Assembly: GCA_964581385.1 (NCBI GenBank)
Contig: CAZOOK010000004.1
Location: forward strand, 141,979 to 205,978
Reading direction: 5' to 3'
DNA from: CAZOOK01 sp964581385
GTDB taxonomy: Bacteria; Pseudomonadota; Gammaproteobacteria; Nevskiales; Nevskiaceae
DNA length: 64,000 nt
Shown here: piece by piece, positions 8,110 through 18,459 of the stretch
How the letters are laid out: each line of letters opens with the position of its first letter
Position numbering within the stretch: position 1 is the stretch's first letter
The notes under the pieces: model-generated
The model's database searches: none
What the model saw: the letters and a program-made list of their open reading frames with translations, nothing else
Told to the model about the DNA's origin: nothing
Position numbers and translations under genes: made by a program

Positions 8110-9330
8110 TTATTGGAAGCGCAGCGCTTCAATAGGTTGCAGCCGCGCGGCCTTGCGCGCCGGATAAAAGCCGAAAAAAACACCGACGGCGGATGCGACC
8201 AGGAATGCGAGCGCGATTGAACTCAATGTGATGACTACCGCGGTTCCAGTGATGAGGTAGGTTAACAGCACGGTTCCAACCCCGCAGACTACTCCTGCGA
8301 AGCAGCCGGCTGCGGACAGGATCACGGCTTCCAGCAGAAATTGAAGAAGAATGTCGCGCTGCCGAGCTCCGATCGCTACGCGAATGCCAATCTCGCGCGT
8401 CCGCTCGGTCACCGACACCAGCATGATGTTCATGATGCCGATTCCGCCGACCAGCAGCGACACCGAGGCAATCGCACCCAGCATCAACGACATCACCCGT
8501 GTCGTCTGCGCTGCAGCATCGGCCAGCGCGGTCAAGTTGCGGATGTCGAAATCGTTCTCTGCGCGATCCGGCAGATGATGCCGTTGGCGCAGCAAACCAG
8601 TCATATCTTTCTGGCCACCTGCCATCGCTTCCGCGCTGATTGCCTGCGCCATGATAAAGCGCACACTCCCTGGAAACTGGGTGCCGAACAGCTGCCGCTG
8701 CGCCGTGGTGACCGGAACCAGCAGCGTATCGTCCTGATCGCGCCCATCGAGGCTCTGCCCTTTCGCAACGAGCAGCCCGATCACCAGAAATGGACTCTGC
8801 TTGATGCGCAGGATCCTGCCGACCGGATCCACGTTGCCGAATAGATTGCGCGCGACCGTCTGACCAATCAGCGCAACGCGCGCAGCCGAGCGCACGTCGG
8901 CATCTGTGAACCCGTAACCGGACGCAAGCAGCCAGTCGCGCACGACAAGATAACTCGGCGTGGTTCCCAAAACCGTTGTGCTCCAGTTGTTGGAACCGTA
9001 GATGATCTGTGCCGTACCGGGCTGCGCGGGCGCCACTGCGCTGATAGCGGACAGCTGAGCAAGCGCCTCGGCATCGCCGACAGTCAAGGTCGGCGCAGCA
9101 CCAGCGCCGAGCCGGATGCCGCCCGACGTTGCCGAACCCGACAGCACGATGAATAGGTTGCTGCCCATCGAGGCGATCGACTCCTTGACCGTCATTTGCG
9201 CGCCCTCGCCGATTGCCATCATTAAAATCACCGCCGCAACGCCGATGACCATGCCGAGCATCGTCAGAAAGCTGCGCATGCGATTGGCTTTCATCGAGTG
9301 CCAAGCCTCGGCGAAGAGCGCAGCGATCAC
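8110..9330 (-). CDS. MacB/FtsX-type ABC transporter permease
   Basis: The 406-residue permease has the N-terminal signature of the family (AWHSMKANRMRSFLTMLGMVIGVAAV as TM1, quoted in part: FLTMLGMVIGVAAVILMM). A large periplasmic MacB core domain (about 45-280) follows, then three C-terminal helices around TERTREIGIRVAIGARQ. Unlike E. coli MacB, the ATPase is a separate protein encoded just upstream. The start overlaps the ATPase gene by four bases (ATGA), implying translational coupling. With the membrane-fusion protein it should form a MacAB-TolC-like tripartite exporter; substrates may be macrolides, lipopeptides or other amphiphiles, and none can be read from sequence. Confidence 0.9.
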   Translation of the reverse strand: MIAALFAEAWHSMKANRMRSFLTMLGMVIGVAAVILMMAIGEGAQMTVKESIASMGSNLFIVLSGSATSGGIRLGAGAAPTLTVGDAEALAQLSAISAVAPAQPGTAQIIYGSNNWSTTVLGTTPSYLVVRDWLLASGYGFTDADVRSAARVALIGQTVARNLFGNVDPVGRILRIKQSPFLVIGLLVAKGQSLDGRDQDDTLLVPVTTAQRQLFGTQFPGSVRFIMAQAISAEAMAGGQKDMTGLLRQRHHLPDRAENDFDIRNLTALADAAAQTTRVMSLMLGAIASVSLLVGGIGIMNIMLVSVTERTREIGIRVAIGARQRDILLQFLLEAVILSAAGCFAGVVCGVGTVLLTYLITGTAVVITLSSIALAFLVASAVGVFFGFYPARKAARLQPIEALRFQ

Positions 9331-10049
9331 GAGCTCGCCCTCGCCGACAATAGACGCTCCGCAGGTCCGTCGGCGACGATGCGCCCATCGACGATCTGTA
9401 CCAAGCGCTTCGCGTAGCGCGCGATGTCGGCTTCGTGCGTAACCAGAACCAGTGTGATGCCTTCGTTCGCGTTCAGTGCGACGAACAAATCCATGATGTC
9501 ATGACTGGTCTTGGTATCGAGATTGCCCGTAGGTTCGTCGGCCAGAATCAGCTGCGGCCGATTGGCGAGCGCGCGTGCGATGGCGACGCGCTGTTGCTGA
9601 CCGCCCGAAATGCGGCTTGGCAGATAAGTTTCGAATCCGTGCAGACCCACCTTGTCGAGCATGTCGCGAGCGCGCGCCTGACGCGCGGCGGGCGCGACGC
9701 CGCCGTACAGTAGCGGCAGCGCTACGTTGTCCTGGATCGTCGCGCGGGAAAGCAGATTGAAGCCCTGGAACACGAAGCCGATGACTTCGCTGCGCAGATG
9801 CGCGCGTTCATCCGCATCGAGTGTTCCGACATCGCGGCCATCCAGTATGTAGCGGCCGCCGCTGGGCAGATCGAGGCAGCCCAGGATGTTCATCAACGTG
9901 GATTTCCCGGAACCGGAGGGTCCCATGATGGCGATCGACTCGCCTCGCTCCACGATCAGATCGATGTCCTTCAATATCGGGACATCGCCCGCGTCGGTGT
10001 GATAACTCTTCGACAAGTGCTCGACCCGCAGCAGCACGTCCACAGCCAT
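9327..10049 (-). CDS. MacB/LolD-like ABC transporter ATP-binding protein
   Basis: The 240-residue cytoplasmic ATPase carries Walker A GPSGSGKST (near residue 41), the ABC signature ISGGQQQR, Walker B LILADEPTGNLDT and a switch histidine in LVLVTHE. The spacing and the GNLD extension are typical of the MacB/LolD subfamily, which powers FtsX-fold permeases by mechanotransmission. The gene overlaps its permease by 4 bp at one end and the membrane-fusion gene by one base at the other, so the three are one operon in the order fusion protein, ATPase, permease. Confidence 0.93.
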   Translation of the reverse strand: MAVDVLLRVEHLSKSYHTDAGDVPILKDIDLIVERGESIAIMGPSGSGKSTLMNILGCLDLPSGGRYILDGRDVGTLDADERAHLRSEVIGFVFQGFNLLSRATIQDNVALPLLYGGVAPAARQARARDMLDKVGLHGFETYLPSRISGGQQQRVAIARALANRPQLILADEPTGNLDTKTSHDIMDLFVALNANEGITLVLVTHEADIARYAKRLVQIVDGRIVADGPAERLLSARASS

Positions 10050-11233
10050 CAGAACGCTCTGATCCGCATTCCCGCAGTGGCTGGCGTTCCGTTGCTGCTC
10101 GCATCGGCGTTGCCGACGATGACCCGATCTCCGTCCTTGAGATCACCGCCACGAACTTCGACGTTGCGACCATCTGACAGGCCAGTCTCGATCCGCACCG
10201 CATGCGGGCCTTTATCTCCGGGAACGTAAACCGTGCCGAAACCCGCCTTCTCCGGGGAGCCAATCATCTTTTGCGTTTCCGGCACCGGCGCGAAGCGCAA
10301 AGCGGCGTTGGGAACCAACAGCACATCCTTGCGCTGATCAAGAATAACGCTGACATAGGCCGTCATTCCCGGCATCAGCCGCTCGTCGAGATTGTCGACG
10401 GCAACGACGACATCGTAAGTCACAACGTTCTGCACCGTCGTCGGGTTGAGCCGTACCTGCCGCACCGCGGCGGCGAAAACCTGGTCTGGAAATGCATCGA
10501 CAGTGAAGCGCACCGGCAGACCGGGGCGGATGCGGCCGATATCCGCTTCCGCAAAGCTCGAATCGATCTGCATTTTTTTCAGGTCGCGGGCGATCTGGAA
10601 CAGCGTCGGCGTCTGGAAGTTCGCCGCGACGGTCTGACCGACATCGATCGCGCGGTTCACGATCACACCCGACACCGGCGAGCGGATCACGGAGTAATTC
10701 AGATTTGTGCGATCGTGCGCGACCTGCGCATGCGCCTGCGCAAGCTGTGCGCGGGCGGCCTTGAGCGCTTCAACGGTCTGATCATACTGCTCAGGAGTAA
10801 TGTAGTGCTGCTCGAACATCGGCCGCGCCCGCGCCTCATTGGCGATCGCGAGGGCGACCGCGGCTTTCGCGGCTTCCGCGCCAGCTTCGCTCTGACCCAC
10901 TTGCGCCTTCAGCAGCGCGGGATCGAGTTCCAGCAATATCTGCCCGGCTTGCACGTGATCGTTGAAATCGACGTGCAGCGCCTTTACTGTGCCGGATACC
11001 TGCGTACCGACATTGACGAGAACAACGGGATTCAAGGTGCCGTTCGCAGACACCGCTGTAGCGATATCACCACGAACAACGGCCTGCGTCCGATACGCGT
11101 TTGCCAGTTGTTGCAGGTGCCGGCTGTTCCAGTATAGAAACAGTGCAGCGATCGCGACAATCAAACCAGCACCGATTACAGCGATTCTGAAAATTCCGCG
11201 GCGGCGTGAACGCTTTTCGATTTGCTCGGACAT
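10049..11233 (-). CDS. MacA-like periplasmic membrane-fusion protein
   Basis: The 394-residue adaptor begins with basic residues and one membrane anchor (IAVIGAGLIVAIAALFLYW). It then has the barrel-sandwich/lipoyl half-motif (NPVVLVNVGTQVSGTVKALH), a long alpha hairpin of alanine-rich coiled coil (about 95-180), a second lipoyl half (NYSVIRSPVSGVIVNRAID) and beta-barrel domains. This is the HlyD/RND-MFP fold of MacA, bridging the inner-membrane ABC permease to a TolC-type channel. No outer-membrane channel gene is adjacent, so a shared TolC elsewhere is likely. It is first in the operon. Confidence 0.92.
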   Translation of the reverse strand: MSEQIEKRSRRRGIFRIAVIGAGLIVAIAALFLYWNSRHLQQLANAYRTQAVVRGDIATAVSANGTLNPVVLVNVGTQVSGTVKALHVDFNDHVQAGQILLELDPALLKAQVGQSEAGAEAAKAAVALAIANEARARPMFEQHYITPEQYDQTVEALKAARAQLAQAHAQVAHDRTNLNYSVIRSPVSGVIVNRAIDVGQTVAANFQTPTLFQIARDLKKMQIDSSFAEADIGRIRPGLPVRFTVDAFPDQVFAAAVRQVRLNPTTVQNVVTYDVVVAVDNLDERLMPGMTAYVSVILDQRKDVLLVPNAALRFAPVPETQKMIGSPEKAGFGTVYVPGDKGPHAVRIETGLSDGRNVEVRGGDLKDGDRVIVGNADASSNGTPATAGMRIRAF

Positions 11234-11313
11234 GCAGCCCTCGAACTCCCGGCGGGGTACAAACTCTAATCTAGCGCTCCGCTCGCCTTGAGCCCTTGAT
11301 CTGTATCAGCCGC

Positions 11314-11895
11314 TCAGTCGTCGTCTCGCCGTTCCCCAACGGGGCCGGAAAATGCCGGCCATGCAGCGCGCAGATAGGCCGCCATCGACCATAGCGTCAG
11401 CGCCGCCGAGCCGAACAGTAGTACGAATCCAATGTCGTGAATGGGCAACGGTCCCACCGGTGTATCCCACAGCAGCAGGCTAATCGAGGTCATCTGAAAT
11501 GCGGTCTTGAACTTGCCGATCCAACTGACTGCAACGCGTGCACGCTGCCCCACTTCCGCAAGCCATTCGCGTAGCGCCGAGATCGTGATCTCGCGACCGA
11601 TAATGATCGCAGCCAGAATCGCCATCATGCCGGTGGGATCGTCACGCAGCAGCATGACTAGCGCGAATGCGACCAGCAACTTGTCGGCTACGGGATCGAG
11701 AAACGCTCCGAACCGGCTGGTCTGGTTCAAGCGTCTGGCAAGCCAGCCATCGAGCCAGTCGGTGATGGAAGCGGCCACAAACAGGGCAGCCGCATAGTGA
11801 CGGGCCGGCGGCCAGTTGACGTAGAACAGCGCCAGTAGGACAGGAATTACCGCGACGCGGGCGATGGTTAGAAGTGTGGGAATGTTTATCCGCAT
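11314..11895 (-). CDS. pgsA: CDP-diacylglycerol-glycerol-3-phosphate 3-phosphatidyltransferase
   Basis: The product, 193 residues from the ATG at 11895, makes phosphatidylglycerophosphate, the committed step to phosphatidylglycerol and cardiolipin, in the inner membrane. The CDP-alcohol phosphotransferase motif D-G-x2-A-R-x8-G-x3-D-x3-D is complete in DWLDGWLARRL and GAFLDPVADK. The MRINIPTLLTIARV start aligns with the usual N-terminus; a GTG two codons upstream (11901) is also possible. Several hydrophobic segments fit the family. It lies about 150 bases downstream of uvrC, the same neighbour as in E. coli. Confidence 0.95.
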   Translation of the reverse strand: MRINIPTLLTIARVAVIPVLLALFYVNWPPARHYAAALFVAASITDWLDGWLARRLNQTSRFGAFLDPVADKLLVAFALVMLLRDDPTGMMAILAAIIIGREITISALREWLAEVGQRARVAVSWIGKFKTAFQMTSISLLLWDTPVGPLPIHDIGFVLLFGSAALTLWSMAAYLRAAWPAFSGPVGERRDDD

Positions 11896-11999
11896 CGGCA
11901 CAGTTTCCGGCTTCTAGTACACAGATTCCAGTAAGGTGCCTTTAGTTTCCGGCTTTTCCCAAAAATAAAATTCGCAAAAAACGGAAATTGCTGCTGAAG

Positions 12000-12051
12000 C
12001 CTGTCAGCAGTGATCTGCGTGCAGCGATCAGATCACTGCTGACAGGCCCTA
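12000..12051 (-). repeat. 52-bp palindromic element overlapping the uvrC stop codon
   Basis: An 18-bp perfect stem (12000-12017 with 12029-12046) encloses an 11-base loop. Read on the minus strand it begins TAGGGCCTGTCAGCAGTGAT and contains TGATCGCTGC. Both strings resemble the terminal inverted repeat of the 271-bp element at 51300 (TAGGGCCTGTTAACACTAAC, then TGATCGCTGCG). The first three bases are the TAG stop codon of uvrC. It probably also acts as a transcript-end hairpin, although the nearest T-run is 15 or more bases further on. Confidence 0.6.
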
Positions 12052-13866
12052 GTGAAAATGCGCGTGAATGCGCTCCGCGAGCGTGCGGCTGATTCCTTCA
12101 ATCTTGGCGAGGTCATCAACACCCGCGCGCTTGACCTGCGCCAGTCCGCCTAACGTTTTTAGCAACGCGCGCCTGCGCGCCGGCCCCAGTCCCTCGATCG
12201 TCTCCAAGCTCGATGACAGACGTGCCTTATCGCGGCGCGCGCGGTGGCCCGTGATCGCGAAACGGTGCGCTTCATCGCGGATACGCTGGATCAGGTGCAA
12301 TGCAGGCGAATCCGGTGGCAGTACCAGCGGTAGTTCGCGGCCGGCGACGAAGAGCTGCTCGAGACCTGGTTTGCGCGTCGGCCCTTTGGCGATGGCAACG
12401 ATACAAAGGTCCGCGACATCCAGTTCATCAAGCGCTTCGAGCGCCGCCGCCAGCTGCCCTTTGCCGCCGTCGATGAACAGCACATCCGGCATTGCGACCT
12501 CGCCGGCTTTCACGCGCGCGAAGCGCCGCGCAACGGCCTGCTTGATCGCCGCATAGTCGTCACCTGGTTCGTGGCCTTCGATGTTGAACTTGCGATAGGC
12601 TGCCTTCAGTGGCCCTTCCTCGTTGAACACGACGCAGGATGCGACGGTGCGCTCACCACGCGTGTGGCTGATATCGAAGCATTCGAGCCGGCGTGGCGGC
12701 TGCTCCAGATCCAGCGCCTGCTGCAGCTCGATCAGCCGCTGATCCATGCTCGCGGCTTCCGCGAGACGTGCCGACAGTGCCTGCGCCGCGGTGCTTTGCG
12801 CCATGCCGAGCAGCTTCAGCTTCTCACCGCGAGCGGGTTTGACGATGCGTACGTTGCGCGCGGCCTTCGACGACAACGAATGTGCAAGCCAGTCGATATC
12901 GTCCGGTATGTCGCTGACGAGAATCTCGCGCGGCGCCGGACGCTCGAGGTAATACTGCGCGATAAACCCGGATAGCAGCTCTCCGATCTCGACGCCTCGC
13001 GGCTGCTTCGGAAAATAGCTGCCGTGACCGAGGTTCTGTCCACCGCGCACCGAGATGACAACAAGGCACGACGACGAGGCATGCGGCGCAACGGCGATCA
13101 CATCCAGCTCGTCGGCGCCGCCGGTGATCGCGCGATGCTCGCGCACGCGACTGAGGGCGGCGATCTGATCGCGTACGCGCGCGGCGCGTTCGAACTCCAA
13201 CGCTTCGGCGGCTTGCTCCATCTCGACGCCCAGTTCACTCGCCAATTCATCTGCTTTGCCTTCGAGCAGACGCACTGCTTTGTTCACATCACGCGCGTAG
13301 TCCTCGGTCGAGATCAGTCGTACGCACGGCGCCGAGCAGCGGTGAATCTGATGCTGAAGGCAGGGCCGCTGGCGATGTTCAAAAAACGAATCGCGGCACG
13401 GTCGCAGCAGGAACAACTTCTGCAAGGTCACCAGCGTCTCGCGCACAGACGAAGCACTTGGAAACGGTCCGAAGTAACGGTCGTCGCCCGACTTGCCGCC
13501 GCGATAGAACGCGATGCGCGGATAATCGTGGGCGGTGATGCGCACGTAGGGATAGCTCTTGTCGTCGCGATACATGATGTTGTATCGCGGACTCAGCTGC
13601 TTGATGAGCGTGGCTTCGAGCAACAACGCATCGTCTTCGGTCGGCGTGAGCGTCACTTCCATGCGACGAATCTGGGAAACCATGCTTTCGATGCGCGGAT
13701 TGCCGCTTGCGCGCAAAAAATAGCTGCCGACGCGCTTCTTGAGATTGCGAGCCTTGCCGACGTACAGCAGCTCGCCATCCTCACCATACATGCGGTAGAC
13801 GCCGGGTTGCGTCGTCAGCTGCGCAAGGAAGGATCGCGAGTCGAATTCTGCCGGCTGCTCACTCAT
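12049..13866 (-). CDS. uvrC: excinuclease ABC subunit C
   Basis: The 605-residue protein makes both incisions in UvrABC nucleotide excision repair. It has the GIY-YIG nuclease near residues 16-95 (GVYRMYGEDGELLYVGKA), a UVR motif near 205-235 (EALEFERAARVRDQIAAL), the RNase-H-like C-terminal nuclease (ECFDISHTRGERTVAS and DVLFIDGGKGQ) and a terminal (HhH)2 module (IEGLGPARRRALLKTLGG). Length is normal. It precedes pgsA on the same strand. The stop codon lies in a palindromic repeat, so the last residues may have been altered by repeat insertion. Confidence 0.97.
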   Translation of the reverse strand: MSEQPAEFDSRSFLAQLTTQPGVYRMYGEDGELLYVGKARNLKKRVGSYFLRASGNPRIESMVSQIRRMEVTLTPTEDDALLLEATLIKQLSPRYNIMYRDDKSYPYVRITAHDYPRIAFYRGGKSGDDRYFGPFPSASSVRETLVTLQKLFLLRPCRDSFFEHRQRPCLQHQIHRCSAPCVRLISTEDYARDVNKAVRLLEGKADELASELGVEMEQAAEALEFERAARVRDQIAALSRVREHRAITGGADELDVIAVAPHASSSCLVVISVRGGQNLGHGSYFPKQPRGVEIGELLSGFIAQYYLERPAPREILVSDIPDDIDWLAHSLSSKAARNVRIVKPARGEKLKLLGMAQSTAAQALSARLAEAASMDQRLIELQQALDLEQPPRRLECFDISHTRGERTVASCVVFNEEGPLKAAYRKFNIEGHEPGDDYAAIKQAVARRFARVKAGEVAMPDVLFIDGGKGQLAAALEALDELDVADLCIVAIAKGPTRKPGLEQLFVAGRELPLVLPPDSPALHLIQRIRDEAHRFAITGHRARRDKARLSSSLETIEGLGPARRRALLKTLGGLAQVKRAGVDDLAKIEGISRTLAERIHAHFH

Positions 13867-13902
13867 GTAGTCGTCATTGATCGATATCGCAATCGCGGTG
13901 TG

Positions 13903-14925
13903 TTATTTCACCGGGATATAAACCACCGTCACCAGATCCCTCGGCGCCGTCACCGCGGGATCGTTGAGGTACTGCTCCCAGACCACGCCATTGTCGGCAA
14001 AACCGTAGGCGGCTTTGTACGCCGCGATCTGTTCGTAAACGGTGCGGAGATCGGCATAGGGCCCTCTGTATTGCACCTTCAGCACCGGACCGGCATACGT
14101 CCGGCCAAGTCTTACTTCGCCTGGAGAAACGATGATGTTGTCTGAGACGATTGGGATGCCGGCCTCAAATTCGTAGATCCCCGCCGCAGTGTCCCAATGG
14201 CGCGTGATGGCGATCGGCGGCCCGGCCTGCTGCAGGCTTGAGTGCTGCATATAATTCCTGACTTTCGCATACGCCGATGCAAGCGCCTGGCTAATATCCC
14301 CCGCATTGGTCGAAGTTGTGCCCGACAGGTAGAGATAAGGTACCGCGCTGATATCCAGCTGCTCGATACCGGCGTGGGAAAAATCCGCTTTTGGAAGCGA
14401 TTCCGCGAATGTCTTCAGCTGAGCAAGGCCATGCTCGAAATCGGTTCCGATCCAGCCGTCCATGAATAACCCAAAGTAATGAGCAAGCGGGCTGGGACCC
14501 AAATCGGTATCCAACACCCATGTGGTCTTGCTGCCCTGGGCACTTGGCTCGATCAGAAAACTCGCCAGGCTTGGACGTGAAAATCCGTTGAAGATGAGCT
14601 GAGTATCGACCTGCCGGTCGGGTACGGCGGCAACGATCTCCTGGTTTCCCGATCCCACATTCCGGTTTCCGGACCATGCGTATTTGGCCCCAACGCCGCT
14701 ACGCGCACCGCTGAACTCGATCTTCATATCGGGATCTTTCGCTAGCCACGGCGACCATTTCCCGAATACCCGGTAGTTGTTGACGATGGCATACACGGTT
14801 GCCGGCGGCGCCGCGATATCGACACTGCGCGCGACGCGTACTTTGGGCGGAAGCCACAAACCGATGCCCACCAGTCCAATGAAAAGGACCGCGATCCCGA
14901 TCACGATATTTCTTGTACCACGCAT
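13903..14925 (-). CDS. membrane-anchored SRPBCC plus GyrI-like domain protein
   Basis: From the ATG at 14925 (GGGAGATCGAAGCGG upstream is a fair ribosome-binding site) the product has 340 residues. It has an N-terminal membrane helix (IVIGIAVLFIGLVGIGLWLP). An SRPBCC/polyketide-cyclase-like domain follows near 25-170, with the usual VYAIVNNYRVFGKWSPW motif. A second half near 180-340 ending VWEQYLNDPAVTAPRDLVTV resembles GyrI/AraC effector-binding domains. Such fusions bind small hydrophobic ligands, but no ligand can be inferred. It sits just upstream of uvrC on the same strand with a 36-base gap. Confidence 0.75.
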   Translation of the reverse strand: MRGTRNIVIGIAVLFIGLVGIGLWLPPKVRVARSVDIAAPPATVYAIVNNYRVFGKWSPWLAKDPDMKIEFSGARSGVGAKYAWSGNRNVGSGNQEIVAAVPDRQVDTQLIFNGFSRPSLASFLIEPSAQGSKTTWVLDTDLGPSPLAHYFGLFMDGWIGTDFEHGLAQLKTFAESLPKADFSHAGIEQLDISAVPYLYLSGTTSTNAGDISQALASAYAKVRNYMQHSSLQQAGPPIAITRHWDTAAGIYEFEAGIPIVSDNIIVSPGEVRLGRTYAGPVLKVQYRGPYADLRTVYEQIAAYKAAYGFADNGVVWEQYLNDPAVTAPRDLVTVVYIPVK

Positions 14926-15005
14926 CCGCTTCGATCTCCCAGGACCGTTCGCAATGAACACCAAGCGTATCTGAAACCCCGGAGCTTCCGTTCGCGCCTG
15001 GCTTC

Positions 15006-15365
15006 TTAAACCGCGTAATGCGCGCTCGCGGCGCGGATCAGACCATTTGCATCGATCGTTAGCACCTCGGCGGCAAGCCGGCCACCGAGGCCACGATAAA
15101 CCAGCGTCACGCTGTCGATTCCGGCCAGCACATGCAAGGGCTCGAAATGCAGATCGGGATACTTCGTGAGGGCGCGACGCCAGTACGCGCCCACCGCGAC
15201 CTTACCGAGCAATGTGCCGGAGCCTTCACCGGCAACGTCCGCGATGTAAGGTGAGGACATCGTGAAATCATCGCTGTAGAGCGCAAGTATGGCCGCCAGA
15301 TCATGCGTATTCCAGGCGGCGATCCAACGCGTGCCCAGCGCCTGAGCTTCATCGGGTCTGATCAT
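15006..15365 (-). CDS. SnoaL-like/NTF2-fold protein
   Basis: The start at 15365 is set by GGAGGAG eight bases upstream and gives 119 residues. The pattern TRWIAAWNTHDLAAILALYS, then DDFTMSSPYIADVAGEG, is the classic N-terminal part of the SnoaL-like NTF2 superfamily, whose members are small cone-shaped proteins serving as enzymes or binding domains. The later WRRALTKYPDLHFEPL also fits. No catalytic residues single out a reaction. It lies just downstream of aceA but beyond a terminator, so it is probably expressed separately or by read-through. Confidence 0.8.
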   Translation of the reverse strand: MIRPDEAQALGTRWIAAWNTHDLAAILALYSDDFTMSSPYIADVAGEGSGTLLGKVAVGAYWRRALTKYPDLHFEPLHVLAGIDSVTLVYRGLGGRLAAEVLTIDANGLIRAASAHYAV

Positions 15366-15382
15366 TTTATTCTTCTCCTCCA

Positions 15383-15414
15383 AAACACAAAGGGCCGGTC
15401 TCGCGACCGGCCCT
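15383..15414 (-). terminator. Rho-independent terminator after aceA
   Basis: On the minus strand AGGGCCGGTC and GACCGGCCCT form a 10-bp stem with a GCGA tetraloop, followed by TTGTGTTTTG. It begins 24 bases beyond the aceA stop codon. The T-tract overlaps the ribosome-binding region of the next gene. Confidence 0.8.
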
Positions 15415-15438
15415 CGGGATACAGCACTTGCAGCAATT

Positions 15439-16734
<1,296 letters not shown>

Positions 16735-16803
16735 AGCAACGATCCTCTGCGGGGAATCACCTTCAGCGCTCATCGGGGGTACCACCTCTCAATCAAAATC
16801 GAA

Positions 16804-18396
16804 TCAGTCCAGATAGTCATATGCGGGCAGGGTCAAAAAGTCAGCGCACTCCGATGCTGTCGACATCTTCAGTGTGACGCTGGCGGCCTCGGCAAAGCGC
16901 CCGCTCTTGAAACGCTCTTCGCCCACTTCACCGCGAATCTTTGTCAATTCCTCGTCGAGCACCTTCTGCACCAGACCGGTCGTAACCGCACGTCCGTCGG
17001 ACAGCTTCGCGCCATGTCTGATCCACTGCCAGACCTGCGTACGCGAGATCTCGGCCGTGGCGGCGTCTTCCATCAAGTTGTAGATCGGCACGCAACCGTT
17101 GCCTGAAATCCAGGCTTCCAGGTACTGGATGCCGACGCTGATGTTGTTGCGCAGACCGGCTTCGGTGATTTCACCTTCCGGATGCTTGAGAATGTCCTCC
17201 GCCTTGATGCCATAATTGAACTGCTTGGCGATCTGGTTCGGTGTCGGCATCAGACGGTTGAACACTTCGTTGGCCACCGGCGCCAGACCCGGATGCGCGA
17301 TCCAGGTGCCGTCGTGGCCGTTGTTCACTTCGCGTTCCTTGTCCGCCTTTACCTTGGCGAACACCTGCTTGTTCTTTTCCTCGTCGCCTTTCACCGGGAT
17401 GAAAGCCGCCATGCCGCCCATCGCGGACGCGCCGCGCTTGTGGCAGGTCTCGCATAGGAGCTTGGAATAGCTGGCGAGGAAATGACGATCCATGCCGACG
17501 CTGTGGCGGTCCGGCACCATGCGATCCGCATGATTCTTGAACGTCTTGATGTACGAGAAGATGTAATCCCAGCGACCGCAGTTCAGCGCGGCGATGTGGT
17601 CCTTCAGCTCGTACAGAATTTCGTCCATTTCGAAGGCGGCCCATAGCGTTTCGACCAGCACCGTCACCTTGATCGACTTGCGCGGGATACCCAGCGCATC
17701 CTGCGCATCGTTGAAGATGTCATTCCACAGCCGCGCTTCCAAGTGCGACTGCATCTTTGGCAGATAGAAGTAGGGACCGGTCCCGCGCTTGATTTGTTCC
17801 TTCGCGTTGTGGAAGAAGAACAGGCCGAAATCAAAAATCGCGCCGATGACCGGCTGCCCGTCGACCAGCAGATGCTTTTCCGGCAGATGCCAGCCGCGCG
17901 GACGCACGATCAGTGTCGCGATCTTGTCGTTGAGTTTGTACTGCTTGCCGCCCTGCTCGAAACTGATCGTGCGACGTACCGCATCACGCAGATTGAGCTG
18001 GCCTTCGACGAGACCACTCCAGGTCGGCGCCTGTGAGTCCTCGAAGTCGGCCATGAAGCACCTCACGTCCGCGTTGAGGGCGTTGATGATCATCTTGCGA
18101 TCGACCGGCCCGGTGATCTCGACGCGGCGATCCTGCAAGTCGGCCGGAATGCCCGCGATCTTCCAGTCGCCCTTGCGGACGGCTTCGGTTTCGGGGAGGA
18201 AGCCGGGCTTGCCACCCGCATCGATCACAGCCTGACGCTGCTTACGATAGGCCATCAATTCGGTGTGACGCGTACGGTACTTGCGCACCAGCGTCGCAAC
18301 GAACTCCAGAGCCGCGGGGGTCAAAACCTCGGAATAGCCCGCGTGCATCGGGCCACGGATATCAATCCCGCCAGAGGCGGCTGAACTAACGCTCAT
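16804..18396 (-). CDS. aceB: malate synthase A
   Basis: The 530-residue enzyme condenses glyoxylate with acetyl-CoA to malate, the second step of the glyoxylate shunt. The malate synthase signature is seen as KDHIAALNCGRWDYIF near residue 275, with the catalytic arginine region (TLIVRPRGWHLPEKH) near residue 170 and LMEDAATAEISR toward the end. The length fits the type A isoform, not the ~720-residue type G. GGCAGGAGTTTAGG precedes the ATG. It is the first gene of aceB-aceA, the E. coli order, but aceK is not adjacent. Confidence 0.97.
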   Translation of the reverse strand: MSVSSAASGGIDIRGPMHAGYSEVLTPAALEFVATLVRKYRTRHTELMAYRKQRQAVIDAGGKPGFLPETEAVRKGDWKIAGIPADLQDRRVEITGPVDRKMIINALNADVRCFMADFEDSQAPTWSGLVEGQLNLRDAVRRTISFEQGGKQYKLNDKIATLIVRPRGWHLPEKHLLVDGQPVIGAIFDFGLFFFHNAKEQIKRGTGPYFYLPKMQSHLEARLWNDIFNDAQDALGIPRKSIKVTVLVETLWAAFEMDEILYELKDHIAALNCGRWDYIFSYIKTFKNHADRMVPDRHSVGMDRHFLASYSKLLCETCHKRGASAMGGMAAFIPVKGDEEKNKQVFAKVKADKEREVNNGHDGTWIAHPGLAPVANEVFNRLMPTPNQIAKQFNYGIKAEDILKHPEGEITEAGLRNNISVGIQYLEAWISGNGCVPIYNLMEDAATAEISRTQVWQWIRHGAKLSDGRAVTTGLVQKVLDEELTKIRGEVGEERFKSGRFAEAASVTLKMSTASECADFLTLPAYDYLD

Positions 18397-18459
18397 CCTA
18401 AACTCCTGCCTGTTCTTGGGCGTGCGTTATAGTCGCCATACGCGACCGTAGGGTGCCGC

